In this document: positions 32,184 to 43,716 of the stretch, in pieces
Layout of the letters: every line of letters starts with the position of its first letter
Position numbering within the stretch: the first letter of the stretch is position 1
NCBI GenBank assembly: GCA_001972305.1
Contig: BDDD01001461.1
Span: 62,001-126,000 of the forward strand
DNA from: Cephalotus follicularis
Lineage: Eukaryota; Streptophyta; Magnoliopsida; Oxalidales; Cephalotaceae
Length of the DNA: 64,000 bases
Reading direction: 5' to 3'
Program-made: the position numbers and the translations under genes
The notes under the pieces: generated by a model
Database searches by the model: none
The model's input: only the letters and a program-made list of their open reading frames with translations
Told to the model about the DNA's origin: nothing

Positions 32184-34340
32184 TTCACTTCTTCCTCATG
32201 TTCTAAGTGGCTTGCAACCACAACTCATCCACATCAAACAATTCATAAGCATATGATCCATAACCACATGGTTTATGACTGCACAATTCGTAACCGTACA
32301 ATCTATATCCGTTCAATCTGTAACCATACCATATCCATATCACTGGGTCTCTAAGAACCCAAAACATCACCTATTATTATTCCACAACTCCAAATAACTT
32401 CAATTAGCACTTATTCAGTTAATCACCTTCAATCTCCCAACAGTAAGGATCCTACACTGGTATATCCAGCATAGTTCCGTCCAATTCGAACAATCATATA
32501 TCAATCATACTCAAAAGTGCTATAATCTCGATCTTTAAACAATCGCATCATGTCAGCGGAATAATCAGTTGAATACAATTCAACTCTTATAATCTCCCGA
32601 AAATCGGGCATGAAGTATTCGTTTACAGGACTATGCCCCCTGTAAAGAAAACACAATTTATATCCACACTCCCGAAGGAGGAACCAACAGTCATAAATGG
32701 GCTCAGCCCTCAATAAACCACAATTTAGATCCGAATCATCATTCTAATATCTCAAGTAATGAATCCATTAAAATCACTCTTAGGATTTCTTGAAATTTCG
32801 GCATGAAGTATTCGTTTATCGGAGTTCATGCCACCTGATAAACCACAGTTTATATGTTTTGGGGTTTAACCCTTATATCTCATCACAATCTATATGCTGG
32901 GGGCTCCGCCCACACCAGACTACATCTCAATTAAATCCAAATATATCATTTGCATGCAAAGGACAATCCTTTCAATACTCTCAATGATGGGTTTGATCAT
33001 ATCCAATAATATCATACACATGCGAAGGATAATCACGTCAAAACCTCATATGATGGGTCTGATCTTATCCAGTAATATCATCAACCGATCAAATGATGCA
33101 CTGCCACATGCCGGCAGGTCCAATACATCAACACACATTCATTTGCAGCACTGCCACAAGCCGGTAGGTCATATAATATAAAATAACAGGCCTCAAAACA
33201 TCAGTTCCCTTACTTTATTCATATAACACAAGATAGGATGGAGAAATGAAATTTCTTACCATGCGCTTATCTTGACTAATCACTGTAACCGCCATCTGAA
33301 CCTGAACCTGACCCACTTCATTTCAATGAAACGGTCAGCAGCCAATGGCTGTGTACAATATACAAATGAAATGAATGTATGCAGAGGTGTAGCAGATATA
33401 TATAAAATGTCAATCATGTGAGATGCGTACATAGCATAAGCAATGTGAACAATGTCATTTCACATTTATACAAGTCATAACACAATACGTCATCAGTAAC
33501 TCTACCATATACCATCATCCGGGGCCTTTCATCCCGTATCAATCCATGAGTGTGCTCTATCCATTACATTTCACATCTGTTTACGGTCCATAGCCGTTTA
33601 CGGTCTATATCCATTCATAATTCGTATCCGTTTACGTCCCACAGTCGTTTACGGTCAATACCAATATATAATTCATGTCCGTTACGGCCAACAGCCGTTC
33701 GCGATCCATATCCGTTCACTCTACTAGGAATCTAGAGGCTAACAACATATGTAGTTGACATCTAACGGTCGACTAAATATATATACTGCCCCATACCAGC
33801 ACATAGAAGTAGTTGGCCGCCCATCGGTTCATTCACAATCTATCTCGAACATCCGTGCAATGCCCATGTATTCGATAACAGTCCATTCGACCACTATCCG
33901 ATCAATAATGACCCATTCGGTCACTATCCATTTAACAACGATACATTTGATTACTAACCGTTCGATAACATTTCATACGACCACTCACCGCTCAACAACG
34001 GTTCATACGATCGCTATCCGTTCAATAACGGTACATTCGATCACCAACCGTTCAACAATGGTCCATTCCGATACGATGTGATCGATAACGACACGATACG
34101 ATCCAATCGACAACAACACGATAGGATCGATGACGGTACACTAGCCATCTATAACCATTTATACATTATCCATTCGCAAAGACCATTCACATTCTATCTC
34201 GATCAACCAATATTCGATACAAAAACTTTTCTGACAACACTTATGCCTTTCGGCCCATTCTATCGATCGCTTAGCCATTACAACTTATTCGGTTGGTCAC
34301 TTGACCATTTCGGACTTCAAAGCCCTCACTGTCACTTCAT
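32184..34340 (-). repeat. LTR-derived segment of other families inside Gypsy-B
   Basis: Read on the minus strand, 32580-32730 matches the Gypsy-A LTR around 28640-28780: 'gggctgagccca', 'cctccttcgggagtgtg', 'ggcatagtcc' in the same order. The stretch 33290-33400 resembles the Gypsy-C LTR near 24010. It has no counterpart in the Gypsy-B LTRs. It also holds short degenerate 'ccgtttacggtc' repeats (33580-33720) and the exact 30-bp array at 33884-34093. No coding sequence was recognised. Confidence 0.75.
33884..34093. repeat. 30-bp tandem array, seven units in exact register
   Basis: Units start CATTCGA or CATACGA at 33884, 33914, 33944, 33974, 34004, 34034 and 34064 with no length change. The consensus is CATTCGATCACTATCCGTTC followed by AATAACGGTA. 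A frame through it (33755-34081) encodes a 10-residue Ser/Thr/His/Ile repeat, a by-product of the period being divisible by three. Confidence 0.92.
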
Positions 34341-34722
34341 TCGATGTATCCCGTAGGATTTCGGGAGGTCTGCCTTCCGGGCAATGCATAACAGCAAAGA
34401 TCTTCTCCAGATCTTGTAACTATCTTTCCGCAATAATCACGTCAAGTTTCCCCTTGAAACTAGAAGGACTATGCTTCATGAATCTGTCAAGATTCCTTCC
34501 AAACTGATTTCGATCATCACGTGCACCATGGCCAGGAGCCATGTGTTGTGGAAGAGATTGAGCATACAATCAACGCGTATCCACCATGTTTGCAGCATCC
34601 GCAGCCATCTGCTGCTGGAAGTAATCCGCTATACGGCTCATAAGGTCCGTTCTATCATTTACTTCCTCAGGAACACTTCCATTAGCGGCTCAAGGCCTTC
34701 CGCGTTTTCTCCTTCCATCCAT
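34341..34722 (-). pseudogene. gag: Gypsy-B gag remnant
   Basis: From a start at 34722 the sequence reads MDGRRKRGRP, then RIADYFQQQM, FGRNLDRFMKHSPSSFKGKL and ERWLQDLEKIFAVM. These match the gag N-termini of Gypsy-D and Gypsy-E. Only this N-terminal part of the domain remains, with a few breaks. Confidence 0.85.
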
Positions 34723-34819
34723 TTTGTTTCCTATAAGGAAAGATGTCATTGTTCATCTTGAGGAAACAATTGTTAATTGCCAAGGAACTTATCCAAGCTA
34801 AGCATATAAATGGATTTAT

Positions 34820-34831
34820 GCTCTGATACCA
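34820..34831 (-). promoter_or_regulatory. Primer-binding site of Gypsy-B (tRNA-iMet type)
   Basis: The minus strand reads TGGTATCAGAGC, four bases inside the end of the 5' LTR at 34836. Confidence 0.93.
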
Positions 34832-35535
34832 CTGTTGTCACACCCCGCTTCACAACCGACATATATAGTGGTGGCAATCAACATATAAATCCGGCTTATG
34901 CAATTTACCATAAATTTAAAACTTTCCAATGCCATAAACAACTTGCTGAAGCATATAAATATAAGCCAAATTATAACGTAACATGCATCCCATACTACAT
35001 GCTACAACAAAAACATCATCAAAGTTAACTGCCCACAAACGGAGCATGAACAATATACAACAATACATCGATTCATTTATTACAATGATCCATTAACATT
35101 TCTCAAAAGTAAAAACAACATAAAACTCCATTCGCTCCACGGAGCTCAACGGTAACAATCCGCTGCATCAACCTGAAATCAATCTGAAATTGTAGGGGGT
35201 TAGCCTTTGTCCTCACTCGGCTAAGTATAAATACAGTTCGGTTTCAATGATAATGCATGTCATGTATGAATGCACAATGATGCAGTACCATATATATAAC
35301 AGTATATACATATATGTATCTATATATACATATTCATAGTACAGGTGCAACCCGTAGGGCTTCATCAACACAATCACGGTCATGTCCTCAGCGGACCAAT
35401 CACAATCATGTCCTCAAAGGACCAGACAATCCATCAGTTATGCCTCAACGGTCCAACAATCCAGTAAAACATGTCACAATGGACAAACAACCAACACGGT
35501 CAATCAATCATGTCACCACGGACAACATTCTATGC

Positions 35536-36022
35536 GGGGATGCTTCCACTCTGTGTTTAGCACCCGGTCACTTCCACTCCATGTTTAGCAACCCGGTTAC
35601 TTCTGCTCTGCGTTTAGTAACCGCCACGACGATCAATCAGTCACTCCAGAGATGCTTCCACTCTGTGTTTAGCACCCGGTTACTTCCACTCTGTGTTTAG
35701 TAACCCAGTTACTTCCGCTCTGCGTTTAGTAACTGCCGCAACAATCAATCAGTCACTCCGGAGATGCTTCCACTCTGTGTTTAGCACCCGGTTACTTCCA
35801 CTCTGTGTTTAGTAACCCAGTTACTTCCGCTCTGCGTTTAGTAACTGCCGAAGGTGGGAGTCCCTGGCTACTTCCACTCCGTGTTTAGTAGCCTGGTTAC
35901 TTCCGCTCTGCGTTTAGTAACCCCAATATGGAAAACCCTAGCTACTTCCACTCCGTGTTTAGTAGCTAACACATATGAACTCCTAGTCACTTACACTCCG
36001 TGTTTAGTAACTAATATGGAAT
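35536..36022. repeat. Array of 13 stem-loop units with covarying stems (5' LTR copy)
   Basis: This is the same array as at 30231-30717, offset by 5305 bases, with no difference that I could see inside the units, although flanking sequence differs at several positions. Confidence 0.92.
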
Positions 36023-37800
36023 TCCCATCACAATCAATCGATCAGTAATGCTAACCGGCCCCGAGCTAGGAAAGCACAACAATCAAACAATCCTGTCAAT
36101 TATGTTTCAAGTAGTCTATATTTTCATAAACGCTTGAAACCATATCCATACATATAGATGTATACAAAATAGTACTTTGCAAAATAGTCATCAAGTAGTT
36201 TATATAAAATAAAGTACTTGCCCAAAACATATTTACTCAAAATATGTATCAATCCTTTGAAATCTCATTTTGATATTTGAAATATAACATTTCATACAAA
36301 ATATTGGTTATAACTAACCCATAATCTCATTGTCTAAAATGACAAACACTTTAGCAATTATATACATTTCAATCCATAACAGTATGCAATGCAAACATAT
36401 GCTCAATAATGCAAACGGGCTTTATTCGCGTCAACATGCACCATATAGGCGTTAATGTTCGACCCAGTCACTTAAGCGTCGCCGCTTAACTCTTAGAGTC
36501 AATGCTTTCAACCAGAAAGTTTACGTGTCAACATCTCATCCCTTTGGCGTCGATGCTCTGAGGTAGGAACCTCAAGCGTCAACGACACACGTGTCCATTC
36601 TCACATACAACGAATCATGGCGTCGACGTGTTATCTAAGCGTTGATGTTTCACATGAATCAAGACTCATTCTCCGTATAACAATCCATAGCGTCGACGCT
36701 TCTATCCTAAGCGTCGACGGTTAAGCGAACCAAAACACGGTTCCTTCAACATGCCTCAAAACCAATAGAGTTCAAGCATACAACACATACAATCCGATCT
36801 TTGTAAAACACAATATGCATGACAGGTTAACTATTCATAGTAACCCTAATACAGTCACACAATCCATAATCCACAGTCCAAAATCATTCTACGACACGAT
36901 ATGCATAACAGGTTAACTACTCACAGTAACCCTAACACAGTCACACAATTCACAATCCGCAAACCATGCATTTCATCAATGGTATTACAATATTATTGAA
37001 CTCAAACTTGCATGTATAGCTTCCTCTAACTGTTACAGCAGTAACAACCGTACAGTCGAGCTGCACGTTCAATTGCCGAACATTTTCGATAACCGTTGAA
37101 CCAAAGCCGGTTCTTGTCGATTGATCAGTTCCTCAATGCCAAATACAATTGCCACTCACACACTGCACATACAACACATTTTCGTTATGTTCGACACATA
37201 AAACATTTCCGTCCCCGAAACGCCGGCCGGATTCTGACCGACACAACCAGGCGGTGAAACACCCATCAACGGGTTCCACATTGAACGGTCTACTCAAAAC
37301 TGGTCAAGACTCACCGGGAATCAGCACCGAATGCTGTATCGCGGCTGGCAGTGAGTCATCACTCACTGAGTCAACTCGCCGGACCTCCACAGGTCCGATC
37401 GCCGCCCAAAAATGCCACACATTCACCAGTTATACACACCCATGCCCGTGACTCGCCGAGACTCGGCGCCAAAAGCGCTGTCTCAGGCAGCCGTGAGTCG
37501 ACTCGGTCCACTGATTCCAGTCGACTCCGGCCGAATCACGCCTCATCGGTGGTCAAAATGGGAAGAGCGGGCCTCCTACACCATAACCCACGCCATTCGC
37601 GACGCTAACGCACCGGGAAATGCACAGCGGAGGCGCGACAGTGGCGGGGAGAAGAAGAAAAAGAAGGGAAAAGAGGGGAAGGGGGAAGAGCTTACCGGCG
37701 GTAGGCGTGCCTGGGTGGTCCACCGTCCTCTCCCGGTCACGTGGCTGGCTCCGGCGTTGTCTCTGGCGCCCTCTCTCCCTCTCTCTCCCGCTGTCTCTCC

Positions 37801-37803
<3 letters not shown>

Positions 37804-37841
<38 letters not shown>
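37804..37841. repeat. (CT)n microsatellite
   Basis: An uninterrupted CT run of about 38 bases within the Gypsy-B 5' LTR. Overlapping Ser/Leu-rich and Arg/Glu-rich frames (37576-37993) are simple-sequence translations. Confidence 0.95.
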
Positions 37842-37845
<4 letters not shown>

Positions 37846-38200
37846 GCAGGTACCCCTTCGCACGGGCGCGCTATGCACCCGTGTCTCCCCCTTCTTCCTT
37901 TATTATTTTGCTCCCTCCTTAGTATTTTCTGGTAAAATACTAAGGTCTAGAACCCGTTTTTTCCGTAAACCACGACATAAATTATCCAAATGACCACCAA
38001 AATAATCACAATAAAAATGCAAACATTTGGGCTTTATTGTCGCGCATTAAAAATAGGTTTCATTAGCCGTTTTGGGCAACGCAATTACGACTTCAACGCG
38101 TAATGCCTTTTTATTACTCCGGCCTCCATCGGTTTTATTACAACCGTACACGCACCAATTTCATAATAATTATTGATGAAATTCGGGGCGTTACAACTTG

Positions 38201-38860
38201 GTAGAAACGTTAGCAGAGTATAGTGAAGGATTTAGCCTATAAGGGCTACGTCTAGAAGACATCATCTATTATGGATGAATGTCAGCCCTACATAGATCTT
38301 CATAGTTAGGGATTCGAACCACAAGCAGAGATGGGTGGAAATGATTAAAGACTACGATTACGCTAACGAATACCCCAGGGCAATGCAGACATGGTTATAG
38401 ATGCTTTGAGTAAGAAGTTTTCTACGTCTCTTGCTCATCTTCGGATGAATTATCCATTGTGTTAGAGGGGTCAGAATATTACACGTGAACCTGTCAACTT
38501 TATGCATGGAGCATGTCGCGATGAACTTCATTATATGATCGCGCGGACACAGCTAAGGTATGATACAATATAAGTCATATTGGACCGACCTACTCAAACG
38601 ACACATTTTGTCGATTCGGCTCATCTATGATCTACACCACTTGGGCGTACGATCATATTAGTACTAATGCATCGGATTTTATTGAAACTCCGAAGTTAAA
38701 TGTGCTTGGACGATGTGTAGTTGTTTTATACATACCAGCTATGTGTGTACATTTTTGGTATGTATCCATGATAGCTTCCATGTATCAGTGTTAAGGAAGT
38801 ACAGCTCTATGATAGTACCTAGATTTCTTCTCCGTGTGATGTGAGTAAATTTTGAGGACA
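38201..38860 (+). pseudogene. pol: Gypsy-A pol remnant (RNase H end and integrase)
   Basis: Short pieces are recognisable: VIDALSKKFSTSLAHL matches the RNase H/integrase junction '[11 protein letters not shown]', and ILDRPTQTTHFV matches the integrase core '[10 protein letters not shown]'. It lies between the Gypsy-B insertion and the Gypsy-A polypurine tract. Heavily decayed. Confidence 0.75.
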
Positions 38861-38861
38861 A

Positions 38862-38882
38862 AATTTTTAAAGGGGGTGAGAT
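38862..38882 (+). promoter_or_regulatory. Polypurine tract of Gypsy-A
   Basis: AAAGGGGGTGAGAT directly precedes the LTR start TGTGACACCCC, after a 'tttgaggacaaaattt' context common in plant gypsy elements. Confidence 0.9.
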
Positions 38883-41800
38883 TGTGACACCCCGTGTCAC
38901 ATTTATTGGGTGTGACATGCCAAAGACGTGAGTGTATTATTATTATTATTATTATTAAAAAAAATGAGGAAGAGCCCGACGCTTCAAAAGAAATTAAAAA
39001 GCGAAAGGCACGGGTGCATAGCACCAGCACCCATGCCAGTGAGAGCATCAAAGAGAGAGGTGCAGAGAGCAGGAGAGAGACGCCGGACCGGCGATTGGGA
39101 AGAAGCAGCGAGCATCCCTATGGCTTCTCCACCATTGGTAACTCCCTCCTCCTCCTTCCTTCTTCTCTTTTCTTATTTTTCTCCCCCGGTGTTGCCACCT
39201 CTGCACCTCGCTGCCATAGCCAGAATCATCGCTGGTGGAGCAGTTTTTATCGTAAAGATGAGCTACGTCCATCTTGATGGTAGTTGAGGCGTCATTTGGC
39301 CGGGATTGGCCGGATTTTAGCCATTGAGTCAACTCAACGAGTTGACTCGTTGTCGCCTGTGATGCCACGTTTGTCGCCGAGTTAGGCAAGTTTCATTCAT
39401 CAATGCTTAGACCGAAGGTTGTGGAGGCCGATGTTGGCATGACCGGAGCAAAGGAGACCTGGCCGGAGCTCTGGCGAGGTGACAGTCGCCGATTCTCAGT
39501 GAGTCACAGGTGGGGATGCGTAGAACGGACCTTGTGGACATCTTTTTGTGAAGCGACCAGAATTGTTGGGAGACAGGCGAGTCAACTCAGTGAGTCAAAC
39601 TCACTGTCGGTCATGACCGGGCAATTATGTGCTGAGTCACTGCGGCTCTTCGGTTGTAACGTGTAGATCAGCCAATTTGGAGGTGGTTGGTGTCACGATC
39701 GGAACTCTGGTGGGTTGACCAGAATCTGGCTGGAGCTCCATTGATGCGCGATGTTTGCTGTGTGTGTGTGGGATGTAATGAGAGTTCGATATTCGTGCAG
39801 AGTTAAGGATATGATCAGTGATAGTTGAGCTTCTAGTCCATGACGGGGAATTCGATAGTCGAACTAGATTTCAGCATCCAGTGAGATGCGGATATTATAG
39901 CTGATCTAGAGCATCAAGGGACTAGCCTGCAGGGGTTATTAGCATTGGTATAGTGAGTGGGACATTCCCTTCCTATTTTTGTTTTCTTTTATGTGCCCTT
40001 TGTATAGAGTTATTGTTGATTTGAGCGGGATTTGAATCCCCACATGTCTTTTGTTTAGCATGTTCGTTGATTATATGAGTCAGATTCTGGGTGACTAGAT
40101 CACCTTTCAATATCAGTTATCATTATGTTTGTGATATTGTATTTGTACTCTAATGCTGGTACCAATGATATGTCATATCAGATGTTGGTCCAGGGTGAGG
40201 TGTACATTCGACGCTCAACTCTCCTTAGCAGGCCCATTGGTCTATGATGGGGTGTTATGTGGGAACTGCCCTCGGGTCTCCATTACCTGCATCCACGGTA
40301 TATCATTGTCTATTATGGCATACCGAGTATGAGTGTAGCAGAGTTGCTCTGTCGCCTACCTCTTGGACCCATTTTCAGATATTGTGCACCAGTGATGTTG
40401 TACCAGATTTTGTGCACTAGACACTGCGCACCAGATTCAGATTTTGTGCACTAGTTCGTGCACCAGATTATCCTTAGGCACCCTGCACCGATGTATAAGG
40501 GATATGTACAGTCATGTAGCCTATGGATCAGATAGTATTGCTGCAGCCAGATTATTATTATTGCCATTAGATATGGCCAGATGGGAATTGACGGATATAT
40601 GTTGATGACAGCATAGTTGTACCAGCATCCAGCATCCCAGACAGCATGGTAGTCTTAGTATCTCAAACATCACAGTAGTCTCAGTATCCCAGATAGTACA
40701 ATAGTATTAGTATCCTAGATAGCACAGTAATAACAGTATTCTAGACAGCATAGTAGTTTCAATATTTCTGTCAGCACAGTAGTATCAATATCCCAGACAG
40801 CACAGTAGTCTCAGTATCCCAAACAGCACAGTAGTATTAGTATCCTACATTGCACAGTTGTAATTATATCCCAGATAGCATAGTCGTACATGTATCCCAG
40901 ACAACACAGTAGTCTCAGTATCCCAAACATCACTGCAGTATTATTATCCCAAATAGCACAGTTGTAACAGTATCCTAGATAGCATAGTCGTACCCGTATT
41001 CCAGATAGCATAGTTGTGTCAGTATCTCAAACAACATAGTTTTGCCAGAGTCCCGGTCAGTTTAGATGAACTAGCCTTCCAGATAGTATATCATATGGGC
41101 ACATTTCCTGTTTTTCTAATTTCATCCGAGACTCATGATTTTTCATCCAACTCTGATTTCATTGTGACCTTGTTATATTCAGATTGTATTGTCTTTAGTT
41201 ATACTGTTTTATTTCAGTGATTGACCAGATGTTTACTTTGAGATTATAGTTCAGTTACAGTTATTGTATTTTCAGTTCCAGTATTGAGTGTTAGCTTCTA
41301 TTATAAAGACTTGTCGATGGCCTTGTTCTTTTCATGGATTCTCTTATATTTTTGTCCTATGCTTTTGATTTTAGCATATATTTCTTTCAGCGCATCCGGT
41401 TGTTTGTATGGATGTAACAGGGAATGACTTGTCTCAACTCACTTAGTTAATTGTACTAACCCCCTCCCAGTTTTCTATTTCAGTTGACGACGAGCAGTTT
41501 CTAAGTCATATTCAATAGAAGATGGACCATGAGAGCAAGGCATGCCTACCAGAGTACAACACATGCATAACATACACGACATCAGATTTTAAATTATGCA
41601 TTATTTACGTATTACATAAATGTTTTACATTTATGGTTTTGCATTGAAGGGCTAAGCCCTATTTTCTTTTCATGCTTTGATAATATAGTTGATGCAGAGC
41701 CCAACCCATGCATATTTTTAGTTTTAAATTATGGTTTGTTAAGGGCTGTGGCCATTTGTGATTTGAGGAGGTCTGAGCCCAATTATAAATTGTTGTTTCC

Positions 41801-42055
41801 TCCTTCGGGAGTAAGATTATAAACTGTGTTTTTCTTTGCAAGGGGCATAGTCCGATAAACAAATACTACATACCCGATTTTCGTAAAATTTTAGGAGTTA
41901 GAAAAATTTTCAACTTTTTGGAAAAAGTTCAAGTTTATGATTTTTTAATGGTTTTAAGAAGTTTTCAAATGGAGTTTAAGATATCGCGTGGAGGTTTCTG
42001 AAAGGAGGATTGTCACGTGATGGTCACATCCATCTCGGTCGGGATGGGTGTGACA
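38883..42055 (+). repeat. 3' LTR of Gypsy-A
   Basis: Pairs with 25762-28950. An (ATT)n run lies at 38933-38956, and the 26-bp array at about 40640-41060. It ends GGGTGTGACA before the second CCTTT. Confidence 0.93.
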
Positions 42056-42238
42056 CCTTTAGGCGAAAATCTTAAAAGTTACGATCAAGTTTGGTTGAAC
42101 CCCCACTACCCATAAACAGTCTTAAAAAGGAAAAATACCATGTATCATATACAATCCATATCATCCATCAATAAAATATTGTATAATACCATATATAAAT
42201 ACATACAATTTTGTACATATAAAATATGGGGCTTATAT
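42056..42238 (-). repeat. Gypsy-C 3' LTR, inner piece
   Basis: Continues the LTR interrupted at 25761. It ends near GGGGCTTATA, followed by TCCCCTCC, the complement of a polypurine tract. Confidence 0.75.
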
Positions 42239-42289
42239 CCTCCCCTCCTTAGAGAAATCTCGTCCCAAGATTCCCTAGGATCAAAACAA

Positions 42290-42720
42290 ATGAGGATACA
42301 ATGCTTTCACGTCATCCTCATGCTCCCATGTTTCTTCCTCAAACTCGTGATACTGCCATTATACCTTAACAAAAGCAATTTCCTTGTTCCTTAGCTTCTT
42401 AACTCGGCGGTCAAGAATCTGAACAAGTATCTCCTCAAAGCTCATATCCGTCCTCAGATCCAATGGTTCATACTGCAATACATGTGAAGGGTCTGGGTTG
42501 TACTTCCTCAACATCGACACATGAAATACACTGTGCACCTCTGATAAGCTAGGAGGTAAGGCAAGTCTGTAAGCAACAACGCCTACCCTCTTGAGGATCT
42601 CAAAATGTCCTATAAACCGTGGAGTTAACTTTCCTTTCTTGCCAAACCTCGTAATTCCTTTAGTCGATGACACTTTAAGGAAAACATGATCAGTCACCGA
42701 GAACTCTAGATCCTATCGTC
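42290..42720 (-). pseudogene. pol: Gypsy-C integrase C-terminus and chromodomain
   Basis: The frame has DHVFLKVSSTKGITRFGKK, GKLTPRFIGHFEIL, SEVHSVFHVSMLRKY and ILDRRVKKLRNKEIAFVKV. The block order equals that of Gypsy-D 12767-13297. Fossil. Confidence 0.88.
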
Positions 42721-43700
42721 GATGGTCAACATAACTCTTCTGCCGACTCTGAGCCGTTAGAAGCCTTTCCCTGATAACCCTGGCCTGCTCTGTCGTTTCT
42801 TGCACAAGTTTTGGCCCTAAGAGACTCTGCTCACCTACCTCAAACCAATAAAGTGGAGTCCTGTATTTTCGTCCATAATGGGCCTCATACGGTGCCTTCT
42901 CGATGCTAGCATGGAAACTTTTTTTATAAGAGAACTCAACTAAAGGCAGATGTTCATCCCAACTGCCACCCTAATCCATCACACATGCTCGGCGCATATC
43001 CTTCAGAGTTTGAATCGTCCTCTCAGACTGGTTATCTGTCTGAGGATGGAAAGCTGTGCTAAAACTCAGTTGAGTACCAAAGGCTGTCTTAGTTTCTTCC
43101 AAAACCGGGAAATGAACCGCGGGTCCCTGTCCAAAACAACGCTAACTGGTACTCCATGGAGTCTCACAATCTCCAAAACATACAGAGATGCTAACCGTTC
43201 CAGAGAATAAGTCGTCTTGATCGCTAGAAAATGTGCAGATATGGTAAAGCGATCAACAATAACCCATATGGCATCACGGTTAGTCCTCATCCTTGGCAAC
43301 CCCGATACAAAATCCATGGTGATATGCTCCCATTTCCATTATGCCATTGGCAAATACTATAGCAATCCAGCTAGCCTCTGGTGTTTTGCCTTGACTTGCT
43401 GACATGTTTGGCAGGCAAAAACATAATCCGAGATCTCTCTCTTCAAATTGTTCCACCAATAGTTAAGCTTCAGGTCTTTGTACATTTTTGTGCTCCCTAG
43501 ATGTATAGAGAAACTGGAGCGATGAGCTTGTGACAACAACTCATCCTTCAATTCCTTACTATTAGGAATACAAACCCTGCCCTGAAACCTGATCAAACCA
43601 TCACCATGAATCGAGAATTCGGGCTTCAATCCACCTTGACCATCTAATGCCACCTTAAGCAAACCTTCATCCATCCCCTAAGCCTCTCGGATCCTGTCCA
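42721..43700 (-). pseudogene. pol: Gypsy-C integrase core and zinc finger
   Basis: Separate frames carry MDFVSGLPRMRTNRDAIWVI, SAHFLAIKTTYSLERLASLY and LHGVPVSVVLDRDPRF (core), and upstream HLGSTKMYKDLKLNYWW and CQTCQQVKAKHQRLAGLL (HHCC finger). Several breaks. Confidence 0.88.
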
Positions 43701-43716
43701 TCAAGCATGGCCGTGC

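Larger units (their letters stand above)
29545..38195 (-). mobile_element. Ty3/gypsy 'Gypsy-B', gag-only mosaic inside Gypsy-A
   Basis: It is flanked by a perfect ACTTG duplication (29540-29544 and 38196-38200). The 5' LTR is 34836-38195, then primer-binding site, a short gag remnant (34341-34722), about 2.2 kb of sequence related to other LTR families of the window (32184-34340), and a 3' LTR represented by 29545-32183. No pol is present, so movement would need another element's enzymes. Divergence between the LTR copies is about 2 % by eye, nearly zero in the hairpin array, so the insertion is young. Confidence 0.9.
34836..38195 (-). repeat. 5' LTR of Gypsy-B (3360 bp)
   Basis: It runs from TGTCACACCCC to ..GGGGCGTTACA, next to the second ACTTG. 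It contains the hairpin array (35536-36022), palindromes (about 36430-36730), a (CT)n tract (37804-37841) and, close to its transcriptional start side, an 8-bp inverted pair AATTTCAT/ATGAAATT (38157-38183). Confidence 0.93.
25762..42055 (+). mobile_element. Ty3/gypsy 'Gypsy-A', plus strand, contains Gypsy-B
   Basis: LTRs are 25762-28950 (3189 bp) and 38883-42055 (3173 bp), with a perfect CCTTT duplication (25757-25761 and 42056-42060). A primer-binding site follows LTR 1 and a polypurine tract precedes LTR 2. The interior is only about 1.3 kb apart from the inserted Gypsy-B and is heavily decayed, with too many breaks to count usefully. LTR divergence is the highest in the window, roughly 8-10 % with several indels where I compared, so it is older than Gypsy-B inside it. 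Confidence 0.95.

Noticed and set aside
33755-34081. 108-residue repeat protein
   Set aside because: The frame is explained by a 30-bp tandem repeat in LTR-derived sequence; no start context or homologue recognised.
37576-37993. Overlapping ORFs of 100-193 residues around the CT microsatellite
   Set aside because: Composition follows the (CT)n run in both strands and nothing resembles a known domain.
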